This document shows, one piece after another, positions 45,349 through 54,740 of a stretch of DNA of 64,000 nt. The position numbers and the translations under genes were made by a program. A model generated the notes under the pieces. It was given only the letters and a program-made list of their open reading frames with translations, made no database searches and was not told where the DNA came from. The stretch covers positions 124,001-188,000 of the forward strand of contig CAVROM010000007.1 in NCBI GenBank assembly GCA_963722815.1, read 5' to 3'. Every line of letters starts with the position of its first letter. The stretch's first letter is position 1. The DNA is from DASQFQ01 sp963722815. Its GTDB lineage: Bacteria > Actinomycetota > Thermoleophilia > Solirubrobacterales > Solirubrobacteraceae.

Positions 45349-46223
45349 GCGCCCAGCCAGTTGGCGATCGCTGCGCCGAGCAGCGGTCCCTGGTCCTCCT
45401 GGAGGAAGTGCCCCGCCTCGCCGATCCGGCGGGGCGAGGACTGCCCGAGCGCGCTCGCGAACGCCTCGCCGACCTTCGGCGGCAGCACCGGGTCCTGCTC
45501 GCCCCACAGCATCAGCGTCGGCCGCTGATCGCCGCGCAGCGCCTCCAGCACGCGCCTGCCCTCGGCCGCTCCCGGCGCGTCGGGCGTCTGCGGGATCAGG
45601 CCGGGGAACGCGCGCGCTCCGGCCTTCGCGGCGACGCTGGGGAACGGCGCGTCGTAGGCGGCGGCGACCTCGTCGCCCGGGTCGGTGTGGCAGCCGCGGC
45701 GCACGAGCATCCCGATCGGCAGGTCCTCGGTGCGCTCGACGAAGTCGTGGAAGGCGTGCCAGGCGTCGCTCATCGGCTGCTCGCCGGTGAACAGGCCGGT
45801 GTCCATGATCACGAGCCGGGCCACGCGATCGGGGTGCTCGACCGCCAGGCGCAGCCCGATCGGCCCGCCCCAGTCGTGGACCACGAACGTCGCGTCGCGG
45901 ACGTCGAGGTCCTCGAGCAGCGTGCCCGCGACGGCGACGTGGCGGTCGTAGGAGTACCAGCCGCGGTCCATCGGCTTGTCGGAGCGGCCGAAGCCGGCCA
46001 GGTCGGGCAGGATCACGCGGTGGCCGGCGTCGCGCAGCGGCGGCAGCAGGTGGCGCCACAGGTAGCCCCAGGTCGGCTCGCCGTGGAACATCACGACGGG
46101 GCGGCCGTCGCCCTCGTCCACGTGGGCGAGCCGGAGCCCGTCGACGGTGCGGTAGCCCGGCTCGTACGGGTAGTCGGGCAGGCCCTCGAGCAGCGGGTCG
46201 GGCGTGCGGATCGCGTCGGTCAT
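45345..46223 (-). CDS. dhlA: haloalkane dehalogenase
   Basis: Alpha/beta hydrolase that cleaves carbon-halogen bonds by an Asp nucleophile. 292 residues. The strand HGEPTWGYLWRHLLPPL is diagnostic for dehalogenases (the Glu-Pro-Thr-Trp motif), with nucleophile Asp in FVVHDWGGPIGL, GFGRSDKP, and the catalytic His near the C-terminus in GEAGHFLQED. The ATG overlaps the stop of the lytic-enzyme gene (ATGA). The family is clear; halogenated substrate and physiological use are not. Confidence 0.88.
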   Translation of the reverse strand: MTDAIRTPDPLLEGLPDYPYEPGYRTVDGLRLAHVDEGDGRPVVMFHGEPTWGYLWRHLLPPLRDAGHRVILPDLAGFGRSDKPMDRGWYSYDRHVAVAGTLLEDLDVRDATFVVHDWGGPIGLRLAVEHPDRVARLVIMDTGLFTGEQPMSDAWHAFHDFVERTEDLPIGMLVRRGCHTDPGDEVAAAYDAPFPSVAAKAGARAFPGLIPQTPDAPGAAEGRRVLEALRGDQRPTLMLWGEQDPVLPPKVGEAFASALGQSSPRRIGEAGHFLQEDQGPLLGAAIANWLGA

Positions 46224-47677
46224 CCGTCGGGTTGTACTCGCTTGAGCAACGGGAGCAGGGCCTTCCCCTCCGGCGCGGCGGTCACGTGGATGGCGCCGGG
46301 CTCCCGCACCCAGGCGATCGCGTCGAGCACCTGCAGGCGGTCGAGGACGAACTGGAACGCCAGCGCGTGCGCCTTCGAGCGATAACGCCGAGCGATGTCG
46401 AACGCCCAACCCGTTGTGTGGAGCGAGTAGTTGCGGGTCGCCTCGCGGTTGCGGGCCACGAGCCGGCGTTGGTAGACCTCGTCGCGCACGGTCGAGGTGA
46501 CGATCAGCGGGGAGCGCTTGGAGATCGCGCGCGCCTCGGCGCCGATGTAGAGCGCGGTGGCGAGCGCCTCGGGGCGCAGGCCCTGATAGAGCGTCGGCGG
46601 CGCGCCGAGCTCCCCCATGTGGGCGTCGAGCCGCAGCCCGGTCACGCGCTCCTGCTGCGGGAAGGCGACGATCTGCTCGTCGGCCCACGCCTCCTTGAGC
46701 TTCGCCGGGGTCGTGAAGCGCGGCGTCGAGCCCGGCGGGTGCAGGACCTCCTCGGCGGAGTTCTTGGCCATCTGGGCGGCCTCGAGCCGCGCGAGCTCGC
46801 CGGCGTCGTCGCGGCTGAGGCGCATGATCTCCTTGGCGGCGCCGAGCTTCCACCAGTAGTTCGAGGAGTCGTCGCCGAACGAGGCGAGCTTCGCGTAGGC
46901 GGCGGCGTGGCGCACGGGCGTGGAGTCGAAGTAGAGCTGCGTGTAGCCGACGTTGCCCTTCCCGTAGGCGCGCAGGACGTTCTGCAGGTTGCCCATGCCC
47001 ATGTGGTACGAGACGAACGCCAGGTCCTCGCGCTTGAAGCGCGCCTTGGCCATCGTCAGGTAGCGCGCGGTGGCGAGCAGGGAGAGCTGGGGGTCGAAGC
47101 GCTGGTCGACCTTCGCGCGCGCGGCGCGCAGCTTCTGCACCTGCAGGAGGTGCCCGCGCACCAGCTGGCGGCGGATGCGGCGGGTGTAGCGGCGGCTCTT
47201 GGCCACGTCGACGTGCATGCCGAGCAGGTTCTGGCCGGTCTCGGCGAGGATCTGCGTCAGCCCGACGGCGCCCTCCGTGTCGCCCGCCATCGCGTCCTCG
47301 CGCCCGGCGCTCTCGAGGAAGACGAGCGCCTCGAGCCGGTCGGGGTCGACGCCCGCCTGCTTGGCCGCCGCCTCGACCTGCGGCCGCCAGCGCGCGACGC
47401 GCTGGGCGGTGATGCCGGCGCCGCCCGGCGAGCGGGCGTAGAGCACGTGGGAGGTCCCGGCCGCGGCGCGGCGCTCGAACTCCGCCTTGCGGCTCGGGTC
47501 GTAGGCGAACGGATCCGGCAGCGGCGCGCGCTCGCGGTCGGTCTTGGCGCCCGGCGGCGTGGGCACGCCGGGGAGGTTGCCCGGCAGCCCCTGGTCCTCG
47601 CGATGGAGGAGCAGCGCCACCACCACGAGGGCGGCGACGAACACGACGAAGGGGATCACGCGGCGCGATCGACGCAC
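46220..47677 (-). CDS. exported SLT-type lytic protein with an M15-like C-terminal domain
   Basis: 485 residues from GTG 47677. An N-terminal signal anchor (VIPFVVFVAALVVVALLL) precedes a lytic transglycosylase domain (about 90-240) with LEALVFLESAGREDA, which holds the catalytic Glu, and GAVGLTQILAETG. The C-terminal domain (about 385-475) has SLHTTGWAFDI and GAIHVTA, a His/Asp/His pattern like D,D-carboxypeptidase/M15-type metalloenzymes. A bifunctional wall-cutting enzyme is likely: glycan and peptide ends in one chain. Confidence 0.82.
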   Translation of the reverse strand: MRRSRRVIPFVVFVAALVVVALLLHREDQGLPGNLPGVPTPPGAKTDRERAPLPDPFAYDPSRKAEFERRAAAGTSHVLYARSPGGAGITAQRVARWRPQVEAAAKQAGVDPDRLEALVFLESAGREDAMAGDTEGAVGLTQILAETGQNLLGMHVDVAKSRRYTRRIRRQLVRGHLLQVQKLRAARAKVDQRFDPQLSLLATARYLTMAKARFKREDLAFVSYHMGMGNLQNVLRAYGKGNVGYTQLYFDSTPVRHAAAYAKLASFGDDSSNYWWKLGAAKEIMRLSRDDAGELARLEAAQMAKNSAEEVLHPPGSTPRFTTPAKLKEAWADEQIVAFPQQERVTGLRLDAHMGELGAPPTLYQGLRPEALATALYIGAEARAISKRSPLIVTSTVRDEVYQRRLVARNREATRNYSLHTTGWAFDIARRYRSKAHALAFQFVLDRLQVLDAIAWVREPGAIHVTAAPEGKALLPLLKRVQPDG

Positions 47678-47687
47678 CGATATGACC

Positions 47688-48443
47688 CTAGCCGCGCTCC
47701 TCTTCGTCGGGCCCCAGCGGTGGGAAGCGCTCGCGCAGGTGGGCGATGAGCTCGAGCGGGCCGTCGAGCACGAGGTCGGCGCCCAGCGCCTCGGCCTCGC
47801 GCCGAGCCTCGCCGACCCAGAGCTGGCCGCCGACGACGACCAGCGGGCGCGGGCGCAGCGCGTGCAGCGCCGCCACCGCCTCCGCCGTGCCGGGGAGGCC
47901 GGCCGGGGTCGAGGCGGAGAGCGCGACGACGTCGGGCTGCTCCGCGTCCACCAGCCGCGCGAGGTCCCGCGCCGGCGTCGAGGCGCCGAGGTTGAGCACC
48001 TCCCAGCCGTCGCCCTCGAGGAAGTCGGCGACCATCTGCACGCCGACGGCATGGCGCTCCTCCGGGCTGCCGCTGACCACCGCCAGCCGGCCGTCCTTCG
48101 GCGCAGCGCGCATCCGCGGCCCGAGCGCGCCGAGCACGGTCAGCGTCACCTGGGTGGCGTAGTGCTCGCGGGCAATGTCGAGCTCCCCCGCCGCCCACTC
48201 GTGGCCGACCGCGTAGAGCGCCGGCTGGAGGATGCCGAGGTAGACGTCCGGCACCGCCACGCCGGCCGCCAGCGCGCCGTCCACGACCGCGCGGGCGCGG
48301 GCGGCGTCGCGCGCCCGCAAGGCGTCCTGGTACGCCCGGCGGTGCTCGGCGACGTCCACGTGGCGAACGATACGACGTGCGGCTCCCTGCACCGCGGTGG
48401 TGTCGGCGGCCCCCATTGGCGGGGGCGGGCCGCTCGGTTCCAT
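47688..48443 (-). CDS. stand-alone cobalamin-binding domain protein (CarH/LitR-sensor type)
   Basis: 251 residues. An N-terminal helical B12 cap (about 30-110) contains WAAGELDIAREH, the W-x9-EH motif that shields the adenosyl group in CarH/LitR photoreceptors. The Rossmann domain (about 118-240) has EERHAVG, the E-x-H-x-x-G cobalt-ligand motif, and a LSASTP loop. There is no MerR DNA-binding domain, so output must go through a partner. ATG near 48443 is tentative. It lies 10 bp ahead of the lytic-enzyme gene. Confidence 0.85.
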   Translation of the reverse strand: MEPSGPPPPMGAADTTAVQGAARRIVRHVDVAEHRRAYQDALRARDAARARAVVDGALAAGVAVPDVYLGILQPALYAVGHEWAAGELDIAREHYATQVTLTVLGALGPRMRAAPKDGRLAVVSGSPEERHAVGVQMVADFLEGDGWEVLNLGASTPARDLARLVDAEQPDVVALSASTPAGLPGTAEAVAALHALRPRPLVVVGGQLWVGEARREAEALGADLVLDGPLELIAHLRERFPPLGPDEEERG

Positions 48444-48451
48444 GCACCGTC

Positions 48452-49856
48452 ATGCCTCCCCGCATCCTCCTCTCACTCCTCGCCGCCACCCTGCTGGCGC
48501 TCGCCGTGGCCGCCCCCGCCTCGGCCGGCAGCGTGGCCTACATCGACGACCACAACCTCTGGTTCTCCTCTCCCGACGGCGCCCGCAAGGTGCAGGTGAC
48601 CCAGGGCGGCAGCAACGACGCGTCGTGGATGTTCCCCTCCCAGGGCCGAGAGGGGAAGACCGTCGTCGTCCACAACGACGCCTTTGACGGAGGCGCGTCG
48701 CACCGTGAGGTGCTCTACCTCTACGGCCCGACGGCAAGCTCGTCACCGCCAACGTGATGCCGCGCTATGCCGGCACGCGAGCGCGGTCTACCCGATCGGC
48801 CTCGACATGGACTGGAACTCCAACGCCGTGGCGTACGGCTACCAGTACTGCGGCTCGGCCTGTGGCTCGCTCTACAAGGGCTTCTGGCTGACGTTCTGGA
48901 CAACCAGGGCGCGTTCCCCAGCGATCCGCAGGGCCAGTCGGACGCGTTCAACCCGACCTTCTACAAGACGCGCGTCGTGTTCCGGGACTCCGGCGGCAAC
49001 ATCTTCGTGCAGCCCGACGTCGCCGAGGCGCCGTTTACGAGCTCCTATCAAGGCTGGCTCACGCACGGCGGCGGCTACTTCCTCAGCCGCGCCGAGGTCT
49101 CGCCCGCCAACGACAGGTCGCGATCGACTGGATCAGGGACGACGGCGCCACCGGCATCACCGTCGGCCAGCACTCGGGCACCGTCCCGAGCGACCTCGTC
49201 GCCGCCTGCGACCTCCCGGTCGCCGGCAAGGCAAGCTACGCCACGTTCTCCCCCGACGGGTCGCAGATGGCGTGGACCGATGACGAGGGCCTGAAGGTCG
49301 CGGGCGTGCCGAACCTGGCCGCCGGCACCGACACCTGCACGCTCACCGCTCCCGCCCACGTGATCTCCGCCACCGGCCGCATGCCGAGCTTCGGCGGGGC
49401 GGACGTCAACGCCGTCACCGGCGTCGGCGGCGCCGCGGGCGGAGCTGGCGCGGGCGGTGGCGGCGCCAAGCCCGCCGGGAAGCCCAAGGCGATCCGCGTT
49501 CGCCTCTCCGGCAAGGCCACCCGCGCCGCGTTCGCCAAGGGCCTCACGCTCAAGGTCGGCGCGCTCAAGGCCGGCCGCATCGACGCCTCCGCCGCGATCG
49601 CCAAGAAGGTGGCGCGCAAGCTGCGCCTGAGCGGCGGCGCCTCGGCGGCCCGCATCGCCACGCGCGGGTTCGCGGCCGCCTCGACGGTCACCGTCGCCCG
49701 CGGCCATGCGAAGGCCAAGCGCGCCGGCACCGTGAAGATCCTCTCAAGCCCACCACGGCCGCCAAGCGCGCCGCCAAGCGGATGCGCAAGGTCGCGCTGA
49801 CGATCAAGGTCAGCCAGGCCGGCGCCGCCGGCAAGGCGACGGTCCGGCTCAAGTAG
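48452..49856 (+). pseudogene. secreted PD40/TolB-like protein, five frameshifts
   Basis: ATG 48452 gives a clear signal peptide (ILLSLLAATLLALAVAAPASAG) followed by beta-propeller-like repeats (VAYIDDHNLWFSSPDG; YATFSPDGSQMAWTDDEGL). The coding sense moves through frames at about 48733, 48780, 48896, 49113 and 49744, each explained by one missing base in a short G or C run, and ends KATVRLK at TAG 49854-49856. The C-terminal third is Lys/Ala/Arg-rich. The protein sense and codon bias are intact in every piece, which points to sequence error, but real decay cannot be excluded. Confidence 0.7.
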
Positions 49857-50319
49857 CCGCGCCGGGGGTGCTCGCCGCAAGCAGCTTGGCGAGCACCCCC
49901 CGCAGCGCCGCGACCTCCTCGTCGGAGAGGAGGCCGCCGAAGCGCACCTCGAACGCGGCGGCGAACACCGCGCCCATGTGGGCGAACGCCGCCGCCCCCT
50001 CGCGGGTCAGCTCGGCTCGCACGATGCGCCGGTCGTGCGGCGCGATCCGCCGCGCAACCCAGCCGCGCTTCTCCAGGCGGTCGATCAGCCGCGTCGCGCC
50101 GCTGCGGCTGACGAGCAGGGCGTCGGCGAGCTCGAACATCGTCAGCCGCCGCCCGGGCGCGATCACCAGCCGGTGGATCGCCTCGTGCTCGAGCAGCGTG
50201 GTCCCGGCGGCGTCCTCGAGCCGCCGGTTCAGCGCGCCGCGCAGCAGCGAGTCGGCGCGGTGCAGCTCGGACCACGCCGCGAGGCGCTCGAGATCCCGCC
50301 GTGTGGGCAGCCGCTCCAC
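49849..50319 (-). CDS. MarR family transcriptional regulator
   Basis: 156 residues. Winged-helix core with LTMFELADALLVSRSGATRLIDRLEKRGWVAR (recognition helix) and the wing PHDRRIVRAELTREG. Dimerisation helices at both ends. GTG start at 50319. The 3' end overlaps the convergent secreted-protein gene by 8 bp. No obvious operator is visible at its own start; its target is unknown. Confidence 0.9.
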   Translation of the reverse strand: MERLPTRRDLERLAAWSELHRADSLLRGALNRRLEDAAGTTLLEHEAIHRLVIAPGRRLTMFELADALLVSRSGATRLIDRLEKRGWVARRIAPHDRRIVRAELTREGAAAFAHMGAVFAAAFEVRFGGLLSDEEVAALRGVLAKLLAASTPGAAT

Positions 50320-50361
50320 ACGGTTGATGATGGAATAGTTGACGGCGGAAAGACCGCGCCT

Positions 50362-50868
50362 CTACGACGCGGGCGCGAGCTCGAGCGCGCGCAGTCGCTC
50401 GGCGACCTTCGCGCGGCCGCGGTGCAGCCGGCTCATCACGGTGCCGGTCGGCACGCCCAGGGCCTTGCCGCCCTCGGCGTAGGAGAGGCCGAGCACGTCG
50501 ATGGCGACGAGCGTCTCGCGGTACGGGCTGGGGAGCTCGTGGATGGCGTCGAGCACCGCGCGGCCGTCGAGCGCCGCGTGCGGCGGCGGCGTGGTGGCGC
50601 GCAGCGGCTCGCCGCCGTCGTCGAGCGACAGCGGCTGCGGACGCCGCGCACGGGTCCGCAGCTCGTCGCGCCAGCGGTTGCGCAGGGCGCGGAGCAGGTA
50701 GCCCAACTCGTCGCTGCCGCTCAGGAGGCGGGGGCGAGAGAGGACGGCGGCGTAGGTGTCCTGGACCAGGTCTTCGGCGAGGTGGGGATCGCCGCTGAGA
50801 GCACGAGCGGCGGCGTAGAGCCGGTCAAGGTGTCCGATCGCCGCTTCGGGGTCGAGGCGTCGGGGCAT
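50362..50868 (-). CDS. ECF RNA polymerase sigma factor
   Basis: 168 residues from ATG 50868. Region 2: HLDRLYAAARALSGDPHLAEDLVQDTYAAVL; region 4: ELPSPYRETLVAIDVLGLSYAEGGKALGVPTGTVMSRLHRGR. The N-terminus is short and the start codon lacks a ribosome site; the frame is open to 50925. No anti-sigma gene is adjacent on the same strand. The 110 bp upstream include an inverted repeat (50978-50997). Confidence 0.9.
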   Translation of the reverse strand: MPRRLDPEAAIGHLDRLYAAARALSGDPHLAEDLVQDTYAAVLSRPRLLSGSDELGYLLRALRNRWRDELRTRARRPQPLSLDDGGEPLRATTPPPHAALDGRAVLDAIHELPSPYRETLVAIDVLGLSYAEGGKALGVPTGTVMSRLHRGRAKVAERLRALELAPAS

Positions 50869-50977
50869 GTGGGGGGAGCAGTGCAGGGGGAGGGGGGAGG
50901 GAACCGATAGTCCCAGGCCTGCCACACCTGCCCTAGGAGGGTGGCTGGCTTCCCGCGGTGCGGGCCTCCTCCGCTTG

Positions 50978-50997
50978 GGGTTCGGTTACCCGAACCC
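50978..50997. other. 8-bp inverted repeat upstream of the ECF sigma gene
   Basis: GGGTTCGG and CCGAACCC separated by four bases (TTAC). It lies about 110 bp upstream of the sigma start and 155 bp from tRNA-Ala in a 280-bp stretch (50870-51151) with no other gene. It could be a regulator site or the end of a transcript from the tRNA, which runs toward it on the minus strand. Confidence 0.4.
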
Positions 50998-51151
50998 TCC
51001 GGATCAGCGCAGGATCACTAATCGTCGCCGTTCGTTGTGCGGCTTGGCGCGAAAACGGATGATCCCGGCCGTGAAGCCGCGGCCGTCGTGCAACGGCATC
51101 GGCAGACGCTAGAGGGAGCGTGGCGTCCGCGGTGAAATAGTTCCCGGGTGA

Positions 51152-51224
51152 TGGAGCTAGGGGGACTCGAACCCCCGACCTCCTGGGTGCGATCCAGGCG
51201 CTCTCCCAACTGAGCTATAGCCCC
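51152..51224 (-). tRNA. tRNA-Ala (anticodon CGC)
   Basis: The minus strand folds into a full cloverleaf of 73 bases: acceptor GGGGCTA/TAGCTCC with the alanine identity pair G3-U70, anticodon stem CCTGG/CCAGG around loop ATCGCAC (anticodon CGC), and T-arm GGGGG-TTCGAGT-CCCCC. The terminal CCA is not encoded. Confidence 0.95.
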
Positions 51225-51313
51225 GGGAACGGACGACCGTACCTAACGGTGGCATGTCGTCGGGCCGATTGTAGCCGTGGCGCGGCTAGGCTGGCCGGTC
51301 GCCCGGTGCCCGA

Positions 51314-53181
51314 ATGAGCTTTCGCAACCGACTCACCGTCTTCTTCATCGTCCTGGTCATCCTGCCGATGGTCGTGGTCGCGGCCGTCGGCTTCGTGCTC
51401 GCCTCCGACTCGGAGCAGGGCAAGACCGACGCGCGGCTCTCCGAGGCGCAGCGCTCCGCGTCCGGCCTGTTCCGCGAGAAGCAGGACGAGGCGGAGAAGG
51501 CCGCGCGGGTGATCGCGCGGGACAGCCAGCTCGCCCAGGCGATCCAGGCCGGGCAGCGCGGGCCGATCCAGGACCGGCTGGACCAGCTCGCGAGCGACAA
51601 CGGCATCCGCCGCGGCGTCATGACGCTTCAGAAGGCAGGGCGCTTCGAGATCGGCCGCGGCGACGCGCTGGCGCCTGCGCGCACCCGCCTGCTCGACGCC
51701 AAGCGGCGGCACTGCGGGCGTGCTGACGCTCTCGGCGGTCGGTGCGGAGGAATACGCGCAGCTGGTCAAGCGCGTGACCGGCGCCGACGTCGTCGTCAGC
51801 TCGGGGAGCAACCTGCTGGCCGCGACGCTTCCGGACGCCGGCGCCGAGCGCCTGCCCGACCAGGGCCAAGTCGACATCGGCGGCCGCGGGCTGCGCGTCG
51901 ACCGGCTTCGACGGCCCCGGCTTCAGCGGCGGGCGTGTCCAGGTCCGCCTGCTCGCCGAGCCCGAGAGCGGCGGGCTCAGCGGCGCCTCGATCGAGGTCA
52001 TCGCGATCCTCCTGGCGGCGCTGATCGCCGCCTTCGCCTTCGCGCTCACGGTCTCGCGCTCGCTGCAGGCCCAGATCGAGCGCCTGCTCGACGCGGCGCG
52101 CAAGCTCGCCGCCGGCGACTTCGGAATCGAGGTGCCGACCGAGGGCAACGACGAGTTCGCCGCGCTCGGCACCGAGTTCAACCTGATGGCCCGGGAGCTC
52201 CAGAAGCGGCTGGAGGAGCTGCAGCTCGAGCGCAAGCGCCTGCGCGAGGCGATCCGCCGCGTCGGCCAGTCGTTCGCCAAGGGCCTCGAGCGCGACGCGG
52301 TGCTGGAGATCGTGGTCCAGACCGCGGTCGACGGCGTCGGCGGCCACGTCGGCCGCGCGGCGGTGCGCACGACGCCGCAGGGTCGCTTCGAGGAGGTCGC
52401 CGGCGAGGGCGACGTCGAGCCCTATCGCGAGGTGATCAGCGCCGCCGAGGCCGCCGCGCTGCACGCCGAGGACGTGGTGGAGACCGACCTCAACGGCCAC
52501 TTCGCGCTCTCGCACCCGCTGCGCGCCCAGGAGGGCGGCCGCATCCTCGGCATGCTGACCGTGGCCCGCAACACCAACGGGTTCTCGGATCCCGAGCGGG
52601 AGCTGTTCACCTACCTGTCCCAGCAGGCCGGCGTCTCGATCGAGAACGTCGACCTCCACGAGACGGTCCAGCGCCAGGCCGTCACCGACGAGCTGACCGG
52701 CCTGTTCAACCACCGGCGCTTCCAGGAGGTCATCTTCCAGGAGGTCGAGCGCGCCAAGCGCTTCGGCGACGACGTCGGCCTGATCATGCTCGACATCGAC
52801 AACTTCAAGCGCGTCAACGACACCTACGGCCACCTGCAGGGCGACGACGTCCTCCGCGCGGTGGCGCGGGTGCTGAAGGAGTCCTCGCGCGAGATCGACG
52901 AGCCCGCCCGCTACGGCGGCGAGGAGATGGCCGTCGCGCTCCCCGGCACCGACCTCGACGGCGCCTACAACTTCGCCGAGCGCGTGCGCCACGCGATCGA
53001 GTCGCTCGAGCTGCCGCTGATCGACGGCGACGGGACGCTGCGGGTGACCGCCTCGTTCGGCGCCGCCGCGGTGGAGAACGGCAACGGCGCGGCGGACAAG
53101 GACGACCTGGTGGCCGCGGCCGACGCCGCGCTCTACCGCGCCAAGCGCTCCGGGAAGAACCGCACCGTTCGAGCGGAGTAG
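51314..53181 (+). pseudogene. membrane HAMP-GAF-GGDEF protein (diguanylate cyclase), two frameshifts
   Basis: The N-terminus has a membrane helix (LTVFFIVLVILPMVVVAAVGF) and a periplasmic sensor region. The frame changes near 51700 and again near 51895; both pieces continue the same protein. A second membrane helix (IEVIAILLAALIAAFAFAL), HAMP, and a GAF domain lead to the cyclase domain with DELTGLFNHRRF, MLDIDNFKRVND and the active site ARYGGEEM. The last signature residue is Met instead of Phe. It would make cyclic di-GMP if intact. The domains keep normal codon bias, so sequence error is likely. Confidence 0.75.
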
Positions 53182-53196
53182 GCTTTTAACGGCGAG

Positions 53197-53637
53197 ATGG
53201 GACTGCTCGACGACGCCATCCGGGAGCACCTCGAGCTCAAGCGCCGCAGGGGTGCGGATGCCGAGGAGGTCACGCGCCAGGAGCAGGAGGCACTGGGCGC
53301 GCCGCAGCGCGCCGAATTCGCCGGCGCGACGCCCGCCGCCGCCGCGCCCGACGTGCTCGAGGACGCCCCGGTCGAGGACGTCCCGGCCCCCGAGCCCGAG
53401 CCGGAGCCGGCCCCCGAGCCCGAGCCCGAGCGCGACATCCCGCTCGACCAGGCGACGGTCGAGTACACGCCGCCGCCGCTCGAAGAGGCCGAGGAGCTCG
53501 AGGAGCCGCCCGCCCCGCCGCAGGACGGCGAGGAGGACGTGCTGGAGGAGACGCCCGACTTCCTCCAGGAGACGCCGGAGCACGACCGGCTGTGGTTCGA
53601 GCAGAAGCCGCCGCGCGACTTCGACCTCGACCGATAG
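53197..53637 (+). CDS. acidic conserved hypothetical protein
   Basis: 146 residues. The N-terminus GLLDDAIREHLELKRRRGAD is helical and charged; the middle is a disordered Pro/Glu tract; the C-terminus DFLQETPEHDRLWFEQKPP looks conserved and may be a binding motif. No membrane helix. It follows the GGDEF gene by 15 bp, so it may share its mRNA. Function unknown. Confidence 0.65.
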   Translation: MGLLDDAIREHLELKRRRGADAEEVTRQEQEALGAPQRAEFAGATPAAAAPDVLEDAPVEDVPAPEPEPEPAPEPEPERDIPLDQATVEYTPPPLEEAEELEEPPAPPQDGEEDVLEETPDFLQETPEHDRLWFEQKPPRDFDLDR

Positions 53638-53640
53638 CCG

Positions 53641-54495
53641 CGCACCCGTACACGCTGCTGGACGTCTTCACCGACCGGCCGCTGGCCGGCAACGGGCTCG
53701 CGGTCGTCCACGACGCCGACCCGCTCTCCGAGGCGACGATGCACGCGTTCGCGCGCGAGACGAAGCTGTCGGAGACCTCGTTCGTCCAGACCGCCGGCGG
53801 GACGCGCCGACTACCGGCACCGGATCTTCATGATGAGCGGCGAGATCCCGTTCGCGGGCCATCCGTCGCTCGGCGTCGCGGTGGCGGTCGCGCGGGCGCG
53901 GGGCGAGTCTCAGGCGACCTACGTGCAGCAGACCCGGGCGGGCGAGCAGGCGATCGACGTTGAGCTCGACGGGCTGCATGCCACGGCCTCGATGCTCCAG
54001 GGAGCACCGGAGTTCGGACCCGAGCTGGACCCGGACGACGTCCTCGGCCTGGTCGGCCTCGACGGCGCCGAGGCCGACCCCGCGCTGCCGGTCCAGATCG
54101 TCTCCACCGGCGCGCCGCAGGTGATCGCGCCCGTGCGCGACGCCGTTGCCCTGCGCCGCGTCCTGCCCGACTACGACCGCATCGGGCGGCTGCTCGCGGA
54201 GCACGACGCGATCGCCGTGTACCTCGCCGCGGTGGACGTCGAGGCCGGCACCGCGCGCGTGCGCTCGTTCCTGCGCACGGCCGAGATGGGCGAGGACCCG
54301 GCGACGGGCGCGGCGGTCGGCCCGCTGTGCGCCCACGTGGCGGCGCGGACCGGCGTCGAGCGCCTCGAGGTCGACCAGGGCGTCGAGATGGGCCGCCCGA
54401 GCCGGCTGGTCGCGTCGCTGGACGGCGACCGCGTGCGCGTGGGCGGCGACGCGGTGATCCTGGCCGAGGGGACCGTCCACCTTCTGGACACCTGA
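53641..54495 (+). CDS. PhzF family isomerase-like protein, frameshifted
   Basis: PhzF/diaminopimelate-epimerase fold. The first piece has YTLLDVFTDRPLAGNGLAVV and ARETKLSETSFVQ; the frame changes near 53808; the second has GEIPFAGHPSLGVAVA, GEDPATGAAVGPLC and QGVEMGRPSRL, the conserved family signatures. Two missing bases or one extra near 53808 restore one chain of about 280 residues. The start codon is not evident: the coding sense reaches back into the stop of the previous gene (GTG 53592 is the only in-frame candidate). Confidence 0.78.
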   Translation, partial: RTRTRCWTSSPTGRWPATGSRSSTTPTRSPRRRCTRSRARRSCRRPRSSRPPAGRADYRHRIFMMSGEIPFAGHPSLGVAVAVARARGESQATYVQQTRAGEQAIDVELDGLHATASMLQGAPEFGPELDPDDVLGLVGLDGAEADPALPVQIVSTGAPQVIAPVRDAVALRRVLPDYDRIGRLLAEHDAIAVYLAAVDVEAGTARVRSFLRTAEMGEDPATGAAVGPLCAHVAARTGVERLEVDQGVEMGRPSRLVASLDGDRVRVGGDAVILAEGTVHLLDT

Positions 54496-54699
54496 CTGAT
54501 TTGTTGCACGAAGGGGTGTTGGGCGGCGCCGCTCGTGCCGATCAACAGATCAGGCTGCCCGGGCCACCTCTGGACGGGAACGGACCCGGCGGCCAGTCGC
54601 CTCGACACTCCCGGACGAGGCACCATGCCGGACGACATATACGCGGCGGTATCCCTCCTGCCCCGGGGCGAGCCTTCGCAACGTCCGGCTTTGAGTCCC

Positions 54700-54728
54700 G
54701 GGCCGCGTGACCTCTGGTCGCGCGGCCC
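54700..54728. terminator. 13-bp hairpin between convergent PhzF and glutamate dehydrogenase genes
   Basis: GGGCCGCGTGACC, loop TCT, GGTCGCGCGGCCC form a stem with a single G-U pair. It is 13 bp past the stop of the minus-strand dehydrogenase gene. On the plus strand it is followed by the T-rich GTTCTTATT. The remaining 54496-54699 stretch holds smaller GC hairpins and no credible gene. Confidence 0.6.
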
Positions 54729-54740
54729 GCGGGCTCGTTC

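Noticed and set aside
54171..54638. Minus-strand ORF starting in the gap after PhzF
   Set aside because: It runs antisense through the PhzF gene and has no family features; a purine-rich site before it seems accidental.
54496..54740. Riboswitch or RNase P-like RNA in the gap before gdhA's end
   Set aside because: Several GC hairpins but none of the conserved cores of known riboswitches or RNase P; it lies at two gene ends, not before a gene.
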